Source: Streptomyces massasporeus (GTDB lineage Bacteria; Actinomycetota; Actinomycetes; Streptomycetales; Streptomycetaceae). From it: 64,000 nt of DNA. Within the stretch, counting starts at the first letter, position 1, and the number at the start of each line of letters is the position of its first letter. Location: assembly GCF_014648995.1 (NCBI RefSeq), contig NZ_BMSE01000007.1:274450-338449 (forward strand). The letters are read 5' to 3'. Made by a program: the position numbers and the translations under genes. The notes beneath the pieces were generated by a model, which worked only from the letters and a program-made list of their open reading frames with translations, made no database searches and was not told the DNA's origin. This document shows, one piece after another, positions 55,010 to 63,123 of this stretch.

Positions 55010-56590
55010 TCACGCGCCGGCCAGGGCCGGGGGCGCGGCCAGCGGGGGGCGGGTGTGCAGGCGGTGGAGGTACGTCTCGGCGGTCGGGAGGGTTTCCAGG
55101 AGGATGCGCTGCTGGCGGCGGATCCTGGCGAAGTGGGCGTCGGCGGTCCGGCGGGCCGTCGTGCGGTGCCGCAGGGCCGCCGGGGGCGGGGCGCCCTGAG
55201 GGTCCAGGGCGGTCAGCAGGGTGCGCAGGGGCAGCTCGGGGGGTTCGGGGGCCAGCCCGGCGCGATGACCCTCCAGGCAGGCCGACAGGGTGTCGGACAT
55301 GGGGAGCTCGCGGTGGGCTCGCCAGAACGCGGTGTCGGCGCGGGGGGCGGACCGGTAGAGGAGCCCGGCCAGGTCGTCGGCCGCTGCGTGGTCCTGGCGG
55401 GCCGCCCGGTTGAAGCGGTCCGCGGACGCGCCGAGGTGGTCGCGGTCGGGGAAGTCCCTGACCAGACGGTCGAGGTGGCGCAGTACGTCGGTGAGGCCGG
55501 GGTCGGCGAGCGGGTCGGTGCCGCCGGCGGCCGCGCCGAGCGCCACGCAGTTGTGCACCCAGGCGCGGCGTGCGGCCCCGGCAGGCCGCGGGTGGAAGTG
55601 GACGTCGGCCTCGCCGGGCCGCAGGCCCCACAGCGCGCAGAGCGTGCGCACGGCCTGCTCGTCGTCCGTCCAGGCGCTCCCGTGGACCAGTCCGGCGCCG
55701 ATGCGGCCGGGCAGGGGACGGTGCCAGGCCCAGCCGTGGGGCAGGGCGGTGGCCGTGCCGAACGGTTCGATGCCGTCGCCGGCGCTGTCGTCGGGGCGGG
55801 GCACGCTGACGGTCAGGATGCGGTCGGCGAGGAGGCCGCCGGGCGGCTCGGGGACGGGTTCGTGGAGCAGGCCCCTCAGCAGGAGGCTCGCCGGGCCGGT
55901 GCAGTCCAGGAAGAGGTCGCCCGCCAGCCGGGTGTCGTCAGCGGTGCGCAGGGCGGTGATTCCGCCGTCGGCGTGCCGCTCGGCACTGCGCACGGTGCCG
56001 TACACGGTCCGTACGCCGAATTGCCGGACGGCCGTCTCGCGCAGGAATCGGGTGAGGAGTTCCGCGTCGGCGTGCCAGCCGTAAGGAACGGCCACCCGGC
56101 CGTCCATCCAGCGCGGCGACCTGCGGGCGTCGAGAAGCGGCGGCTCACGAAAACACGCGCGGTCGAACGGCTCCACGGTCTCGCCGGTGCTGCGGCGCAG
56201 CCGCCAGAATTCGGAGAGCGGGAATTCCTCGCATTCGGGCAGCGCCGCGAAAGGCAGGTCGAACCGGTCCGGTGAATGGCCGGGGAGGGGGCGAGGGGTG
56301 CGTGCCGCGGGCCCGCCGGCGCGCCAGTTGACGTAGCGCACGGCGAGCGTGAAGGACGCCGTGCAGGCGCGCATCCAGGTGTCCTCGGGAACGCCCAGGC
56401 GGTCGAAGAGGTCCCGCTGCACCTGCGGTGCGAGGGTTACGACCTGCTCTTCCCCGGTCGGGGCAGGGGTCTGCCGCGGAGGTTCCAGCACCGTGACGCC
56501 GAGGGCGCGCCCGAAGGTGGCGGCGAGCCGTGCGGCGGCGGTCCAGGCGGCGAGCGTGCCGCCGGCGATCACGATCTCCAGGCTTTCCAT
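55010..56590 (-). CDS. Flavin-dependent halogenase-fold protein, catalytic residues lost
   Basis: This 526-residue protein aligns along its length with tryptophan halogenases such as PrnA. Examples are GVPEDTWMRACTASFTLAVRYVNW, DLFLDCTGPASLLLRGLL, GWAWHRPLPGRIGAGLVHGSAW and AWVHNCVALGAAAGGTDPLADPG. Several key positions differ. The catalytic lysine (PrnA Lys79, in AFKAAIKF) is Thr in ASFTLAVRY, the Glu346 position is Ala (PLADPG versus PLESTG), the WxWxIP motif reads WAWHRP, and the FAD motif is AGGTLA rather than GGGTAG. It may bind flavin or substrate weakly, act as a different oxidoreductase, or be a scaffold. The ATG at 56590 has no clear ribosome binding site. It is divergent from a small peptide gene. 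Confidence 0.72.
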   Translation of the reverse strand: MESLEIVIAGGTLAAWTAAARLAATFGRALGVTVLEPPRQTPAPTGEEQVVTLAPQVQRDLFDRLGVPEDTWMRACTASFTLAVRYVNWRAGGPAARTPRPLPGHSPDRFDLPFAALPECEEFPLSEFWRLRRSTGETVEPFDRACFREPPLLDARRSPRWMDGRVAVPYGWHADAELLTRFLRETAVRQFGVRTVYGTVRSAERHADGGITALRTADDTRLAGDLFLDCTGPASLLLRGLLHEPVPEPPGGLLADRILTVSVPRPDDSAGDGIEPFGTATALPHGWAWHRPLPGRIGAGLVHGSAWTDDEQAVRTLCALWGLRPGEADVHFHPRPAGAARRAWVHNCVALGAAAGGTDPLADPGLTDVLRHLDRLVRDFPDRDHLGASADRFNRAARQDHAAADDLAGLLYRSAPRADTAFWRAHRELPMSDTLSACLEGHRAGLAPEPPELPLRTLLTALDPQGAPPPAALRHRTTARRTADAHFARIRRQQRILLETLPTAETYLHRLHTRPPLAAPPALAGA

Positions 56591-56633
56591 GAGGCAATTC
56601 TCGACGCCTTTCCCCGGGCGATGTGCAGCCGGT

Positions 56634-56662
56634 CTGTATGCACTCTGTATCGGGGCTGTATT
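56634..56662. promoter_or_regulatory. Three CTGTAT direct repeats at 11-bp spacing, SARP-type operator
   Basis: CTGTAT starts at 56634, 56645 and 56656, exactly one helical turn apart, and a further GTGTAT lies at 56676. SARP regulators bind heptamer repeats in this spacing. The site is between the halogenase-like gene and the divergent 79-residue peptide gene. The usual 8-bp gap to a good -10 was not found. Confidence 0.6.
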
Positions 56663-56777
56663 GTCCTGCACCGGCGTGTATCGACGCGTACGGACGGGCC
56701 GGTGAATGCGTACAGCGAGCTCCTCGAATCTGTTGGTGCGGGACCTGAGAGGGACCCGAAAACAACAGGAGGAGAGA

Positions 56778-57017
56778 ATGCACGACGAACTGAACCACCC
56801 GTCTCAGGTCCAGCATCCTCTGGAATTTCTGACGCAGATCGAGAATTCCGCGGCGACGGAGCAGGAGCTGCTGCTGCGGGACGCCGGAACGCCGTGGGCG
56901 GATCTGCTGGCCGCCTATGTGGACGCGCTGAACGAGCTGGCGCTGAGAGGGGCCGAGGAGAACGGCTATACAGCCACGTACGGGCTCGACGAGGGGCATG
57001 CGGGCGGCTGCGGCTGA
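56778..57017 (+). CDS. Small acidic peptide of 79 residues, possible precursor
   Basis: This product begins MHDELNHPSQVQHPLEFLTQ and is mostly acidic amphipathic helix, ending in a Tyr/Gly-rich stretch GYTATYGLDEGHAGGCG with a single Cys. A strong ribosome binding site (AGGAGGAG) precedes the ATG. I do not recognise the family. A helical acidic leader and a short Gly/Cys tail are what a ribosomally made, modified peptide precursor would show. It is divergent from the halogenase-fold gene with shared SARP-like repeats between them, which supports a pair. It could equally be a small regulatory protein. Confidence 0.6.
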   Translation: MHDELNHPSQVQHPLEFLTQIENSAATEQELLLRDAGTPWADLLAAYVDALNELALRGAEENGYTATYGLDEGHAGGCG

Positions 57018-57033
57018 GCCGCGACGCGGTGCA

Positions 57034-57074
57034 GCCCGGTGGCGGCCGGTCCGAGAGGACGGCCGCCACCGGGC
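57034..57074. terminator. Strong hairpin between convergent genes
   Basis: A perfect 15-bp stem pairs 57034-57048 with 57060-57074 around an 11-base loop. It lies between the peptide gene stop and the SARP gene stop and should end transcription from both directions. Confidence 0.85.
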
Positions 57075-57096
57075 GGGGGGAGCAGGGCAAGGGCGG

Positions 57097-59196
57097 TCAG
57101 GTCAGGGTCGGCTCGCGGTCGGGCCGGGCGTGCGAGCACTGCCGCAGGGCGTACAGGTGGACCAGCGGCGGCAGTCGGTAGCAGAGTTCGTCGTCGTGCA
57201 AGGCCGTCGCCGTGGCGAGGTGGGCGTCGGTGAGCTGGTCCAGGACGTCCTCCGCGTCGCGCGCAGTGAGGTCGAGCAGCGCGGCGGCGTCCCGCGCGGT
57301 GAGCCGGGGCAGGCCGGCCGCCGCGAGGACGCGCAGGGCCTCGGACACGCGCGCCGGGAGCCCGGCGAGCGCGGTGCGCAGCCCGGTGGTGATGTCGAGG
57401 GCGCCGATGCGCAGTTCGTCGAGGCGGTGCTCCTCCGGAGCGAGCCGGTCGGCGAGGCGGGCGACGGGCCAGTGCGGCCGGGCGGCGAGGCGTGCGCCGG
57501 CGATCCGCAGCGCGAGCGGCAGCCGGTCGCAGAACTCGGCCACGCGCAGGGTCGCCTCGGGTTCGGCGGCCAGGCGTGCGGTGCCTGCCTGCGCGGCGAG
57601 GAGCTGTGCCGCCTCCGCCGGGGCCATGGGCCCGAGCCGGACGAGCCGGACCGCCTCGAGCGAGGCGAGTGCGGCGTGGGTGCCGGTGACGAGGGTGCGG
57701 CTCGGGCCGCCGCCGGGCAGGAGCGGGCGTACCTGGGTGTCGTCCGCGGCGTTGTCGAGGACGATCAGGACGCGCCGTCGGGCGATCTGCGCGCGGTAGA
57801 GCCGCGCCCGTTCGTCGGCGGTCCCGGGCAGCCGGTCGGCGGCAATCCCCAGCGCGCGCAGGAACCAGCCGAGGATCTCGTGGGCGTCCCGTCCACGGCC
57901 GTCGTCGGTGCGCAGATCGGCGTACAGCCGGCCGTCGGGGAAGTCCTCGCGGCACAGTTCGGCGACGCGCAGGGCGAGCGCGGACGTCCCGCTGCCGGGC
58001 GCACCCGTGACCACGACGTCGTACCGGGCCCGCAGCGCGCCGGCCACCTCGTCGATCTCGGCCTCCCGCCCGGTGAAGTCACCAGGTGCAGACGGCAGGA
58101 GAGCCGACGCATCGGGGTGAGCCGCGCTGCGGGGCGGGGCGGGGGTGGTGGCGGGCGCAGGCAGGGTGGGCACCGCGGTGTCCTGGACGTACGCGAGGGC
58201 CTGGCCGGCCACGGCGAACTCACCGGCGGCGGGCCGGGCGATTCCGGGGATCCGACCTGCCGGGGATGCCTGACCGGTCGCTGACGGCCAGTCGGCCGGA
58301 GGGAGTTGGGTGAACCCGAGGGGCTGAACCGTCGCGGTGCTCCGTCCCACCGAGGGCCGACCTGTCAGGGGTGTCTGACCGTCCGTCGAGCTCTGGGTGT
58401 TCGTGGTGGGCCTCGGTCGCGGTGTGTGGAGTGGGGGCGTTGGGCGGTCCTCGGCCGGGGGAGCGGGGAGGGTCGTGGTGAGGATGTGGTGGTGGAGGGT
58501 GCGGAGGGCCGGGCCCGGGTCGATGCCGAGGTCGTCGGCGAGGAGGCGGCGGGTGTTCTCGTAGGTGGTGAGGGCGTCGGCCCGGCGGCCGCAGCGGTAC
58601 AGGGCGGTCATCAGCTGGCCGCGCAGCCGCTCGCGCAGCGGGTGGTGGTGGACGTGGCCGGTGAGGGCGGGGACGAGGTCGTGGTGGTGGCCGAGGGCCA
58701 GGGCCGCCTCGGTGTGGTCCTCGAGGGCGGTGAGACGGGCTTCCTCCAGGCGGGGGCCCTCCGTCCCGGCGAGTTCATCGGTGACGTCGCCGAGGGCCGG
58801 GCCGTGCCACAGGGCGAGGGCTTCGGCGAGGCGCCGTTCGGCGTCGGCGAAGCGTCCGGCGCGCAGGTCGGCGCGGCCCGCTTCGGCGAGTTCCAGGAAG
58901 GTTTGCCAGTCGAGGACGGCGTCCTGCGGATCCATGCGGTAGCCGCTGACGTGGCGGGTCAGGCCGTGTCCGGGGCCGAGCCGGGTGCGCAGCCGGGACA
59001 CGTAGGTGTAGAGCTGGCGGGTGCTGGTGGTGGGCGGGTCCCAGCCCCAGAGCAGGGTGGTGAGCCGTTCGTCCGTGACGAGCCGGCCCCGCGCGAGGAG
59101 CAACGCGGCCAGGGTGGCGCGCTGTTTGGCGCCGTCGAGGGGTACGGACCGCCCGTCGCGTTCGGCGGACACGGGGCCGAGAATCCTGAACTCCAT
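57097..59196 (-). CDS. SARP-family regulator with NB-ARC-like ATPase domain
   Basis: This 699-residue regulator has an OmpR-type winged helix (about 1-95, with LLLARGRLVTDERL and TRQLYTYVSRLRTRL) and the bacterial transcriptional activation domain (about 100-245, ending ADDLGIDPGPALRTLHHHIL). A low-complexity Pro/Thr linker of about 120 residues follows, then an ATPase region (about 365-640) with GAPGSGTSALAL in place of GKT and VLIVLDNAADDTQVRPLLPG. It lacks the C-terminal TPR array of AfsR. Replacement of the Walker A lysine by Thr (GSGTS) suggests weak or no ATP hydrolysis. GGAGG lies 5 bases before the ATG. It probably activates this cluster through the 11-bp-spaced repeats nearby. Confidence 0.88.
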   Translation of the reverse strand: MEFRILGPVSAERDGRSVPLDGAKQRATLAALLLARGRLVTDERLTTLLWGWDPPTTSTRQLYTYVSRLRTRLGPGHGLTRHVSGYRMDPQDAVLDWQTFLELAEAGRADLRAGRFADAERRLAEALALWHGPALGDVTDELAGTEGPRLEEARLTALEDHTEAALALGHHHDLVPALTGHVHHHPLRERLRGQLMTALYRCGRRADALTTYENTRRLLADDLGIDPGPALRTLHHHILTTTLPAPPAEDRPTPPLHTPRPRPTTNTQSSTDGQTPLTGRPSVGRSTATVQPLGFTQLPPADWPSATGQASPAGRIPGIARPAAGEFAVAGQALAYVQDTAVPTLPAPATTPAPPRSAAHPDASALLPSAPGDFTGREAEIDEVAGALRARYDVVVTGAPGSGTSALALRVAELCREDFPDGRLYADLRTDDGRGRDAHEILGWFLRALGIAADRLPGTADERARLYRAQIARRRVLIVLDNAADDTQVRPLLPGGGPSRTLVTGTHAALASLEAVRLVRLGPMAPAEAAQLLAAQAGTARLAAEPEATLRVAEFCDRLPLALRIAGARLAARPHWPVARLADRLAPEEHRLDELRIGALDITTGLRTALAGLPARVSEALRVLAAAGLPRLTARDAAALLDLTARDAEDVLDQLTDAHLATATALHDDELCYRLPPLVHLYALRQCSHARPDREPTLT

Positions 59197-59301
59197 GCGG
59201 TCCTCCGCAGCTGCGCGGGCCCGCGTCCGGTTCCGGGCCGTCTACCGCGAAAAGCTACTGACCTGCGGTTTTTCCTCGCCCTCGGATCGATTTCGGGGCG
59301 G

Positions 59302-59345
59302 CGAAAGAGCTTCGAAACCGCCGGAAAAAGGGGACTGCCTAGCGT
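59302..59345 (+). promoter_or_regulatory. Phased GAAA repeats and -10 before the DDPWT peptide gene
   Basis: CGAAA starts at 59302 and 59313, and a GGAAA/GAAAA element at 59323-59328, so spacing is 11 then 10-11 bases. TAGCGT at 59340-59345 fits a -10 element about 11 bases further on. This is the layout of a SARP/AfsR activation site. The divergent SARP gene starts at 59196. Confidence 0.55.
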
Positions 59346-59403
59346 TCTCGGCGTACCCCCGGGCAACCGCTTTGAGAACGCCCCCCGATCCCAGGAGGAC
59401 CCG

Positions 59404-59727
59404 ATGCACCGCTTCTTCCACACCGCCAGGAAGACCGCCGCGACCGCTCCGGTGGGCCGTCTCGCGGCCGGCGCCGTGCTCGCCCTCGCCGCGGTCGGCA
59501 CGCTCGGCGCGGCCCAGGGCCTGGCGCCGCTGGCGGGCCAGGGGGCGCCCGGAATCACGGCGGACGACCCGTGGACGTCGGTGCGGGCCGCGGCGCCGGG
59601 GGACGATCCCTGGACCTCGGCGCCCGCCGACACGACCGACGATCCCTGGACCCCCGCGCCGAAGAGCGCCGCCGACGACCCGTGGACGTCCGCCCCCGCC
59701 TCGGCCCAGGACGACCCGTGGACCTGA
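59404..59727 (+). CDS. Exported small protein with five DDPWT repeats
   Basis: This 107-residue product has a basic start, a hydrophobic stretch (about 18-40, AAGAVLALAAVGTLGAA) typical of a Sec signal, and then an acidic Ala/Pro-rich region with DDPWT at residues 54, 67, 79, 91 and 103. Spacing is 13, 12, 12 and 12, and the protein ends exactly on the fifth copy. AGGAGG lies 5 bases before the ATG. I do not recognise the family. It lies between two SARP/AfsR-type genes, behind an apparent SARP site, which recalls afsS, a small repeat protein gene switched on by AfsR. The repeated Trp unit could instead be a multi-core modified peptide. Confidence 0.75.
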   Translation: MHRFFHTARKTAATAPVGRLAAGAVLALAAVGTLGAAQGLAPLAGQGAPGITADDPWTSVRAAAPGDDPWTSAPADTTDDPWTPAPKSAADDPWTSAPASAQDDPWT

Positions 59728-59748
59728 GCGGCCGGCGGCGGGGCCTGG

Positions 59749-62736
59749 TCAGGGGCGGGCGAGGGCGAACAGCAGGCGTGTGTCGGCCGGTTCGTCTTCC
59801 CCGAGCGCCACCAGCAGCTGCTGCACCCGCTCCCGCCACTGCCGCACCCCGACCTCGACGAACAACTCGTCCGCCATGCGCAGGCTGACCGCGGCGCCCG
59901 CCCGGTCCGAGCACTGCATCAACACACAGCCGAGGACGACGGCCGCCCGTGCCTGGACGTACCGGTCCGGCACCTGCTCGGCCGCCCGTACCGCGTCACG
60001 CAGCACGGTCTGTGCCTCGCTCAGCTTCTCCTGGCACCACAGTGCCTCCCCCAGCGCGCGCAGCACATGCGCCTCACCCCGCCGGTCACCGCTGGCGAGC
60101 ACCAGATCCAGGGCGTGGCGGCAGGCCGCCTCGGCCCGTTCCCCCTCTCCCTGCTGCACGAGCGCCTCGGCCAGCCGTACGGTGCTCTGCGCCTCGCCGC
60201 GCACCGCGCCGAGGCCCCGGCTCTTGGCCACCGCCTCCGACGACAGCAGCAGGCTCGCCCGGGCGTCACCCCGTTCCAGTTCGATCTGCGCGAGCAGGCC
60301 CAACACATGGGCCTCCGCGTAGTGGTCGCCGACCTCGCGGAAGATCTCCAGAGCGTCGCGGCACAGCTCGTGCGCACGGTCCGGTTCCGTCTGATGACGG
60401 GCGCACAGAGCCAGATTGCGCAGCACGAGCGCACGGCCCTCGGGCCGGCCCAGCTCCTCGAACAGGCGCAGGGCCGGCTCCAGGCGTGCATGGGCGGAGC
60501 CGAAGTCCCACTGGATGATCTCCAGGGTGCCGAGGGACTGCAGCAGGGCCGCCTCGCCCAGCCGGTCGCCGGTGCGCACGGCCGCCGTCAGCGCGGCCTC
60601 GGCACAGTCCCGCCAGTCCTCCAGGTAGTTGCGGTTCTGGAAGAGGGTGACAGCGGTGACGGCCAGGTCCCAGGCGTGGGCGGACTCGTCCTCCCGGGCC
60701 AGCTGGTCGACCAGGGCGGTGAGGGCGAGCCGCTCGGTCTCGAACCAGCCCATGGGGTCCTCCAGCAGGCTGTCCACGAGGTGGGCGGGCAGTTCCCGCA
60801 GAGCGGCGGGGCCGTGGATCACGGCGTAGTCGCCGCCGTACATCCTGCGGTGGGCCTCCCGGGCGAGGGCGAGCCAGCTGCCGCCGGCGCCGCGCACGGC
60901 CGCGCGCCGGTCGTCGTCGGAGTCCTCCTCGGCGGCGCGTTCGCGGGCGAACAGCCGCAGCAGGTCCTGGAAGCGGTAGCGGACGTGGCCGACGCCGACG
61001 CTGACGGGTTCCAGCAGCTGGGCGTCGACGAGCTGTTCGATGAGGTCCTCGGCGTCGACGGGGTCGAGGCCCAGCAGCGCGGCGCCGGTCCACGAGGAGA
61101 ACTCGGGGACGCTGAGCCAGCCGAGCAGCCGGAACATGCGGGCGGTGTCGGCGGGCAGGCCGCGGTAGCTGAGCCGCAGGCCGGCCCGGACACCGCGGGA
61201 GTCGATGCTGAGTTCGTCGAGTCTGCGGTGCTGGTCCTCCAGGCGGGACACCAGGGTCCGTACCGACCAGTGGGGTTTGGCCGCGAGCCGGGCGGCGGCG
61301 ATCCGCAGCGCCAGCGGCAGCCGGTCGCACAGCTCGCTGAGCCGGGCCGCGCCCACCGGGTCGGCGCCGAACCGGTCGTCGCCCGCGACCCGGGACAGCA
61401 GGGTGATCGACTCGTCCTGTTCGAGCGAGCCGAGCTGGAGGGGGACGAAGGCGTAGTCGCCGGCCATGGCGCCGCCCATGCTGTCGCGGCTGGTGACCAG
61501 GACGCAACAGCGGGAGGTGCCGGGCAGCAGCGGGCGGATCTGCGCGAAGGAGCGGGCGTTGTCGAGGACGATCAGCACCCGCCGGCCGTCGAGGACGCTG
61601 CGGAACAGGGCGGTGCGTTCGACCTGTTCGGCGGGAATCTGCGGGCCGGGCACGCCGAGGGCGCGCAGGAAGCGGTCGAGGACGGCGCTCGGTTTGCGCG
61701 GGGCCTCCTCCTCGTCGTAGCCGCGCATGTCGGCGAAGAGCTGCCCGTCGGGGAAGCGGGCGTGCACTTGGTGGGACCAGTGGACGGCGAGCGCGGTCTT
61801 GCCGACGCCGCCGGTGCCGGTGATGGAGCCGACCGGGAGAGCCGCGCCGTCGAGGTGGTCCAGGAGCCGGTCAAGGGTGGCGAGTTCGTCGCGGCGCCCG
61901 GTGAAGGAGGCCGGGGCGGGCGGCAGATGGGCGGGCACGATGGTGGCCGGCGCGAGGGTCACCTGGTCGGGGGGCGCTACCAGGGTCGGGGCGTCGGCGA
62001 GGATCTCCTCGTGCAGTTCCCGCAGGGCGGGGCCGGGGTCGATGCCCAGTTCCTCGGCGAACAGCCGCTGCCCCTCGCGGTAGGTCTCCAGGGCCTCGGC
62101 GCGGCGTCCGCAGCGGTACTGGGCCAGCATCAGCTGGGCGACGGCCTGTTCGCGCAGCGGGTTCTCACGGACGAACCGGGCGAGTTCGGCGACGAGTTCG
62201 CCGTGCTGGCCGAGTTCCAGGCGTACGGCGGTGAGCTGTTCGTACACGTCGAGGCGCAGTTCGCTCAGGCGGGCCGCCTCGGCCTCGACGCGTTCGGCGG
62301 TGACGCCCTCCAGGGCGGGCCCGCGCCACATGGCGAGGGCCTCCTCGAAGTGGGCGCGGGCCTCCTCGAGGTCGCCGCGGCGGGCGGCGACCCGTCCCTC
62401 GGCGGCGCGTTCCTCGAACTCGACTGCGTCGATGCGGTGTTCGCCGGGGAAGAGCATGTAGCCGGGGTGGCTGGTGACGAGGACGCCGTCGATGCCGAAC
62501 GCGGTCTTGAGGGTCTTGCGCAGGGCGGAGACGCAGATGGCGATCTGGTTGCGGGCGGTGGCGGGGGGTTCGCCGTGCCAGACGGCGTCGGCGAGCGTGT
62601 CGACGGAGACGACCCGCCCCGGGGCCAGCAGCAGCATCGACATGATGGTGCGCTGCCGGGCGCCCTGCAGGGCCATGGGCCGTCCCTCGGCGCTGATGTC
62701 CAGCGGGCCCAGGATCCGGAACACCACCTGAAGCAC
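59749..62736 (-). CDS. AfsR-type SARP regulator with NB-ARC and TPR domains
   Basis: This 995-residue regulator has the full AfsR layout: winged helix (1-95), bacterial transcriptional activation domain (about 100-245, ending EELGIDPGPALRELHEEIL), NB-ARC ATPase (about 275-640) with Walker A GTGGVGKTALAVHW and VLIVLDNARSFAQIRPLLPG, and a C-terminal TPR array (about 690-970). In contrast to the neighbouring SARP, Walker A is intact. In the AfsR family, kinase input and ATP hydrolysis tune promoter binding. The GTG at 62736 follows GGGAGG by 5 bases; the longer frame from 62841 adds non-conserved sequence. It converges on the DDPWT peptide gene with 21 bases between stops. Confidence 0.9.
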   Translation of the reverse strand: MLQVVFRILGPLDISAEGRPMALQGARQRTIMSMLLLAPGRVVSVDTLADAVWHGEPPATARNQIAICVSALRKTLKTAFGIDGVLVTSHPGYMLFPGEHRIDAVEFEERAAEGRVAARRGDLEEARAHFEEALAMWRGPALEGVTAERVEAEAARLSELRLDVYEQLTAVRLELGQHGELVAELARFVRENPLREQAVAQLMLAQYRCGRRAEALETYREGQRLFAEELGIDPGPALRELHEEILADAPTLVAPPDQVTLAPATIVPAHLPPAPASFTGRRDELATLDRLLDHLDGAALPVGSITGTGGVGKTALAVHWSHQVHARFPDGQLFADMRGYDEEEAPRKPSAVLDRFLRALGVPGPQIPAEQVERTALFRSVLDGRRVLIVLDNARSFAQIRPLLPGTSRCCVLVTSRDSMGGAMAGDYAFVPLQLGSLEQDESITLLSRVAGDDRFGADPVGAARLSELCDRLPLALRIAAARLAAKPHWSVRTLVSRLEDQHRRLDELSIDSRGVRAGLRLSYRGLPADTARMFRLLGWLSVPEFSSWTGAALLGLDPVDAEDLIEQLVDAQLLEPVSVGVGHVRYRFQDLLRLFARERAAEEDSDDDRRAAVRGAGGSWLALAREAHRRMYGGDYAVIHGPAALRELPAHLVDSLLEDPMGWFETERLALTALVDQLAREDESAHAWDLAVTAVTLFQNRNYLEDWRDCAEAALTAAVRTGDRLGEAALLQSLGTLEIIQWDFGSAHARLEPALRLFEELGRPEGRALVLRNLALCARHQTEPDRAHELCRDALEIFREVGDHYAEAHVLGLLAQIELERGDARASLLLSSEAVAKSRGLGAVRGEAQSTVRLAEALVQQGEGERAEAACRHALDLVLASGDRRGEAHVLRALGEALWCQEKLSEAQTVLRDAVRAAEQVPDRYVQARAAVVLGCVLMQCSDRAGAAVSLRMADELFVEVGVRQWRERVQQLLVALGEDEPADTRLLFALARP

Positions 62737-62856
62737 CGCTGCCTCCCGACTCCGGCCGCAGCCGTACCTGTACGGCCGGTTTCGCCGCTTTCTGACTGAG
62801 TAACAAGGCGTTGGGCAGGGCCGCAACGGCGGCGGCAGCAAGCTGCCAGCGGGTGA

Positions 62857-63114
62857 TCAGGCGCGGGCCCGCCAGGACGAGGGGGGCGGGGCGGCGGGGC
62901 AGTGCCAGCGGGCGGGCGCCTGTTCGAGGGCGTCCTCGGTGCCGGAGGCCGTCTCGGCGGCGGACTCGGCGGGCGCCGTGGCGAGTGCGGTGAGGAGCGC
63001 GGCGACGGCGGCGACTTCCTCGGGGGTGGGGCTGCCGCCGACGACCCGGAACAGGGCGGGGCCGAGGGGGCCTTCGAAGGGCGGGGCGGAAGGGGTGTGA
63101 GAGGTGCGGGCCAT
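62857..63114 (-). CDS. Acyl-CoA carboxylase epsilon subunit
   Basis: This 85-residue protein carries the epsilon-subunit core FRVVGGSPTPEEVAAVAALLTAL, after a short Pro-rich start, and ends with a Trp-containing basic tail (SSWRARA). In Streptomyces such subunits activate the beta subunit in acetyl/propionyl-CoA carboxylase complexes. It starts 9 bases after the beta-subunit stop, with GGAG just before the ATG, so the two form one operon. Confidence 0.85.
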   Translation of the reverse strand: MARTSHTPSAPPFEGPLGPALFRVVGGSPTPEEVAAVAALLTALATAPAESAAETASGTEDALEQAPARWHCPAAPPPSSWRARA

Positions 63115-63123
63115 GGGGGCTCC

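Noticed and set aside
54666..55199. Plus-strand open frame at the right island edge
   Set aside because: It lacks a ribosome binding site and coding bias, runs into the antisense of the halogenase-fold gene, and contains the att-like repeat.
55010..56590. Calling the gene an active tryptophan halogenase
   Set aside because: The positions equivalent to PrnA Lys79 and Glu346 are Thr and Ala, so only the fold is supported.
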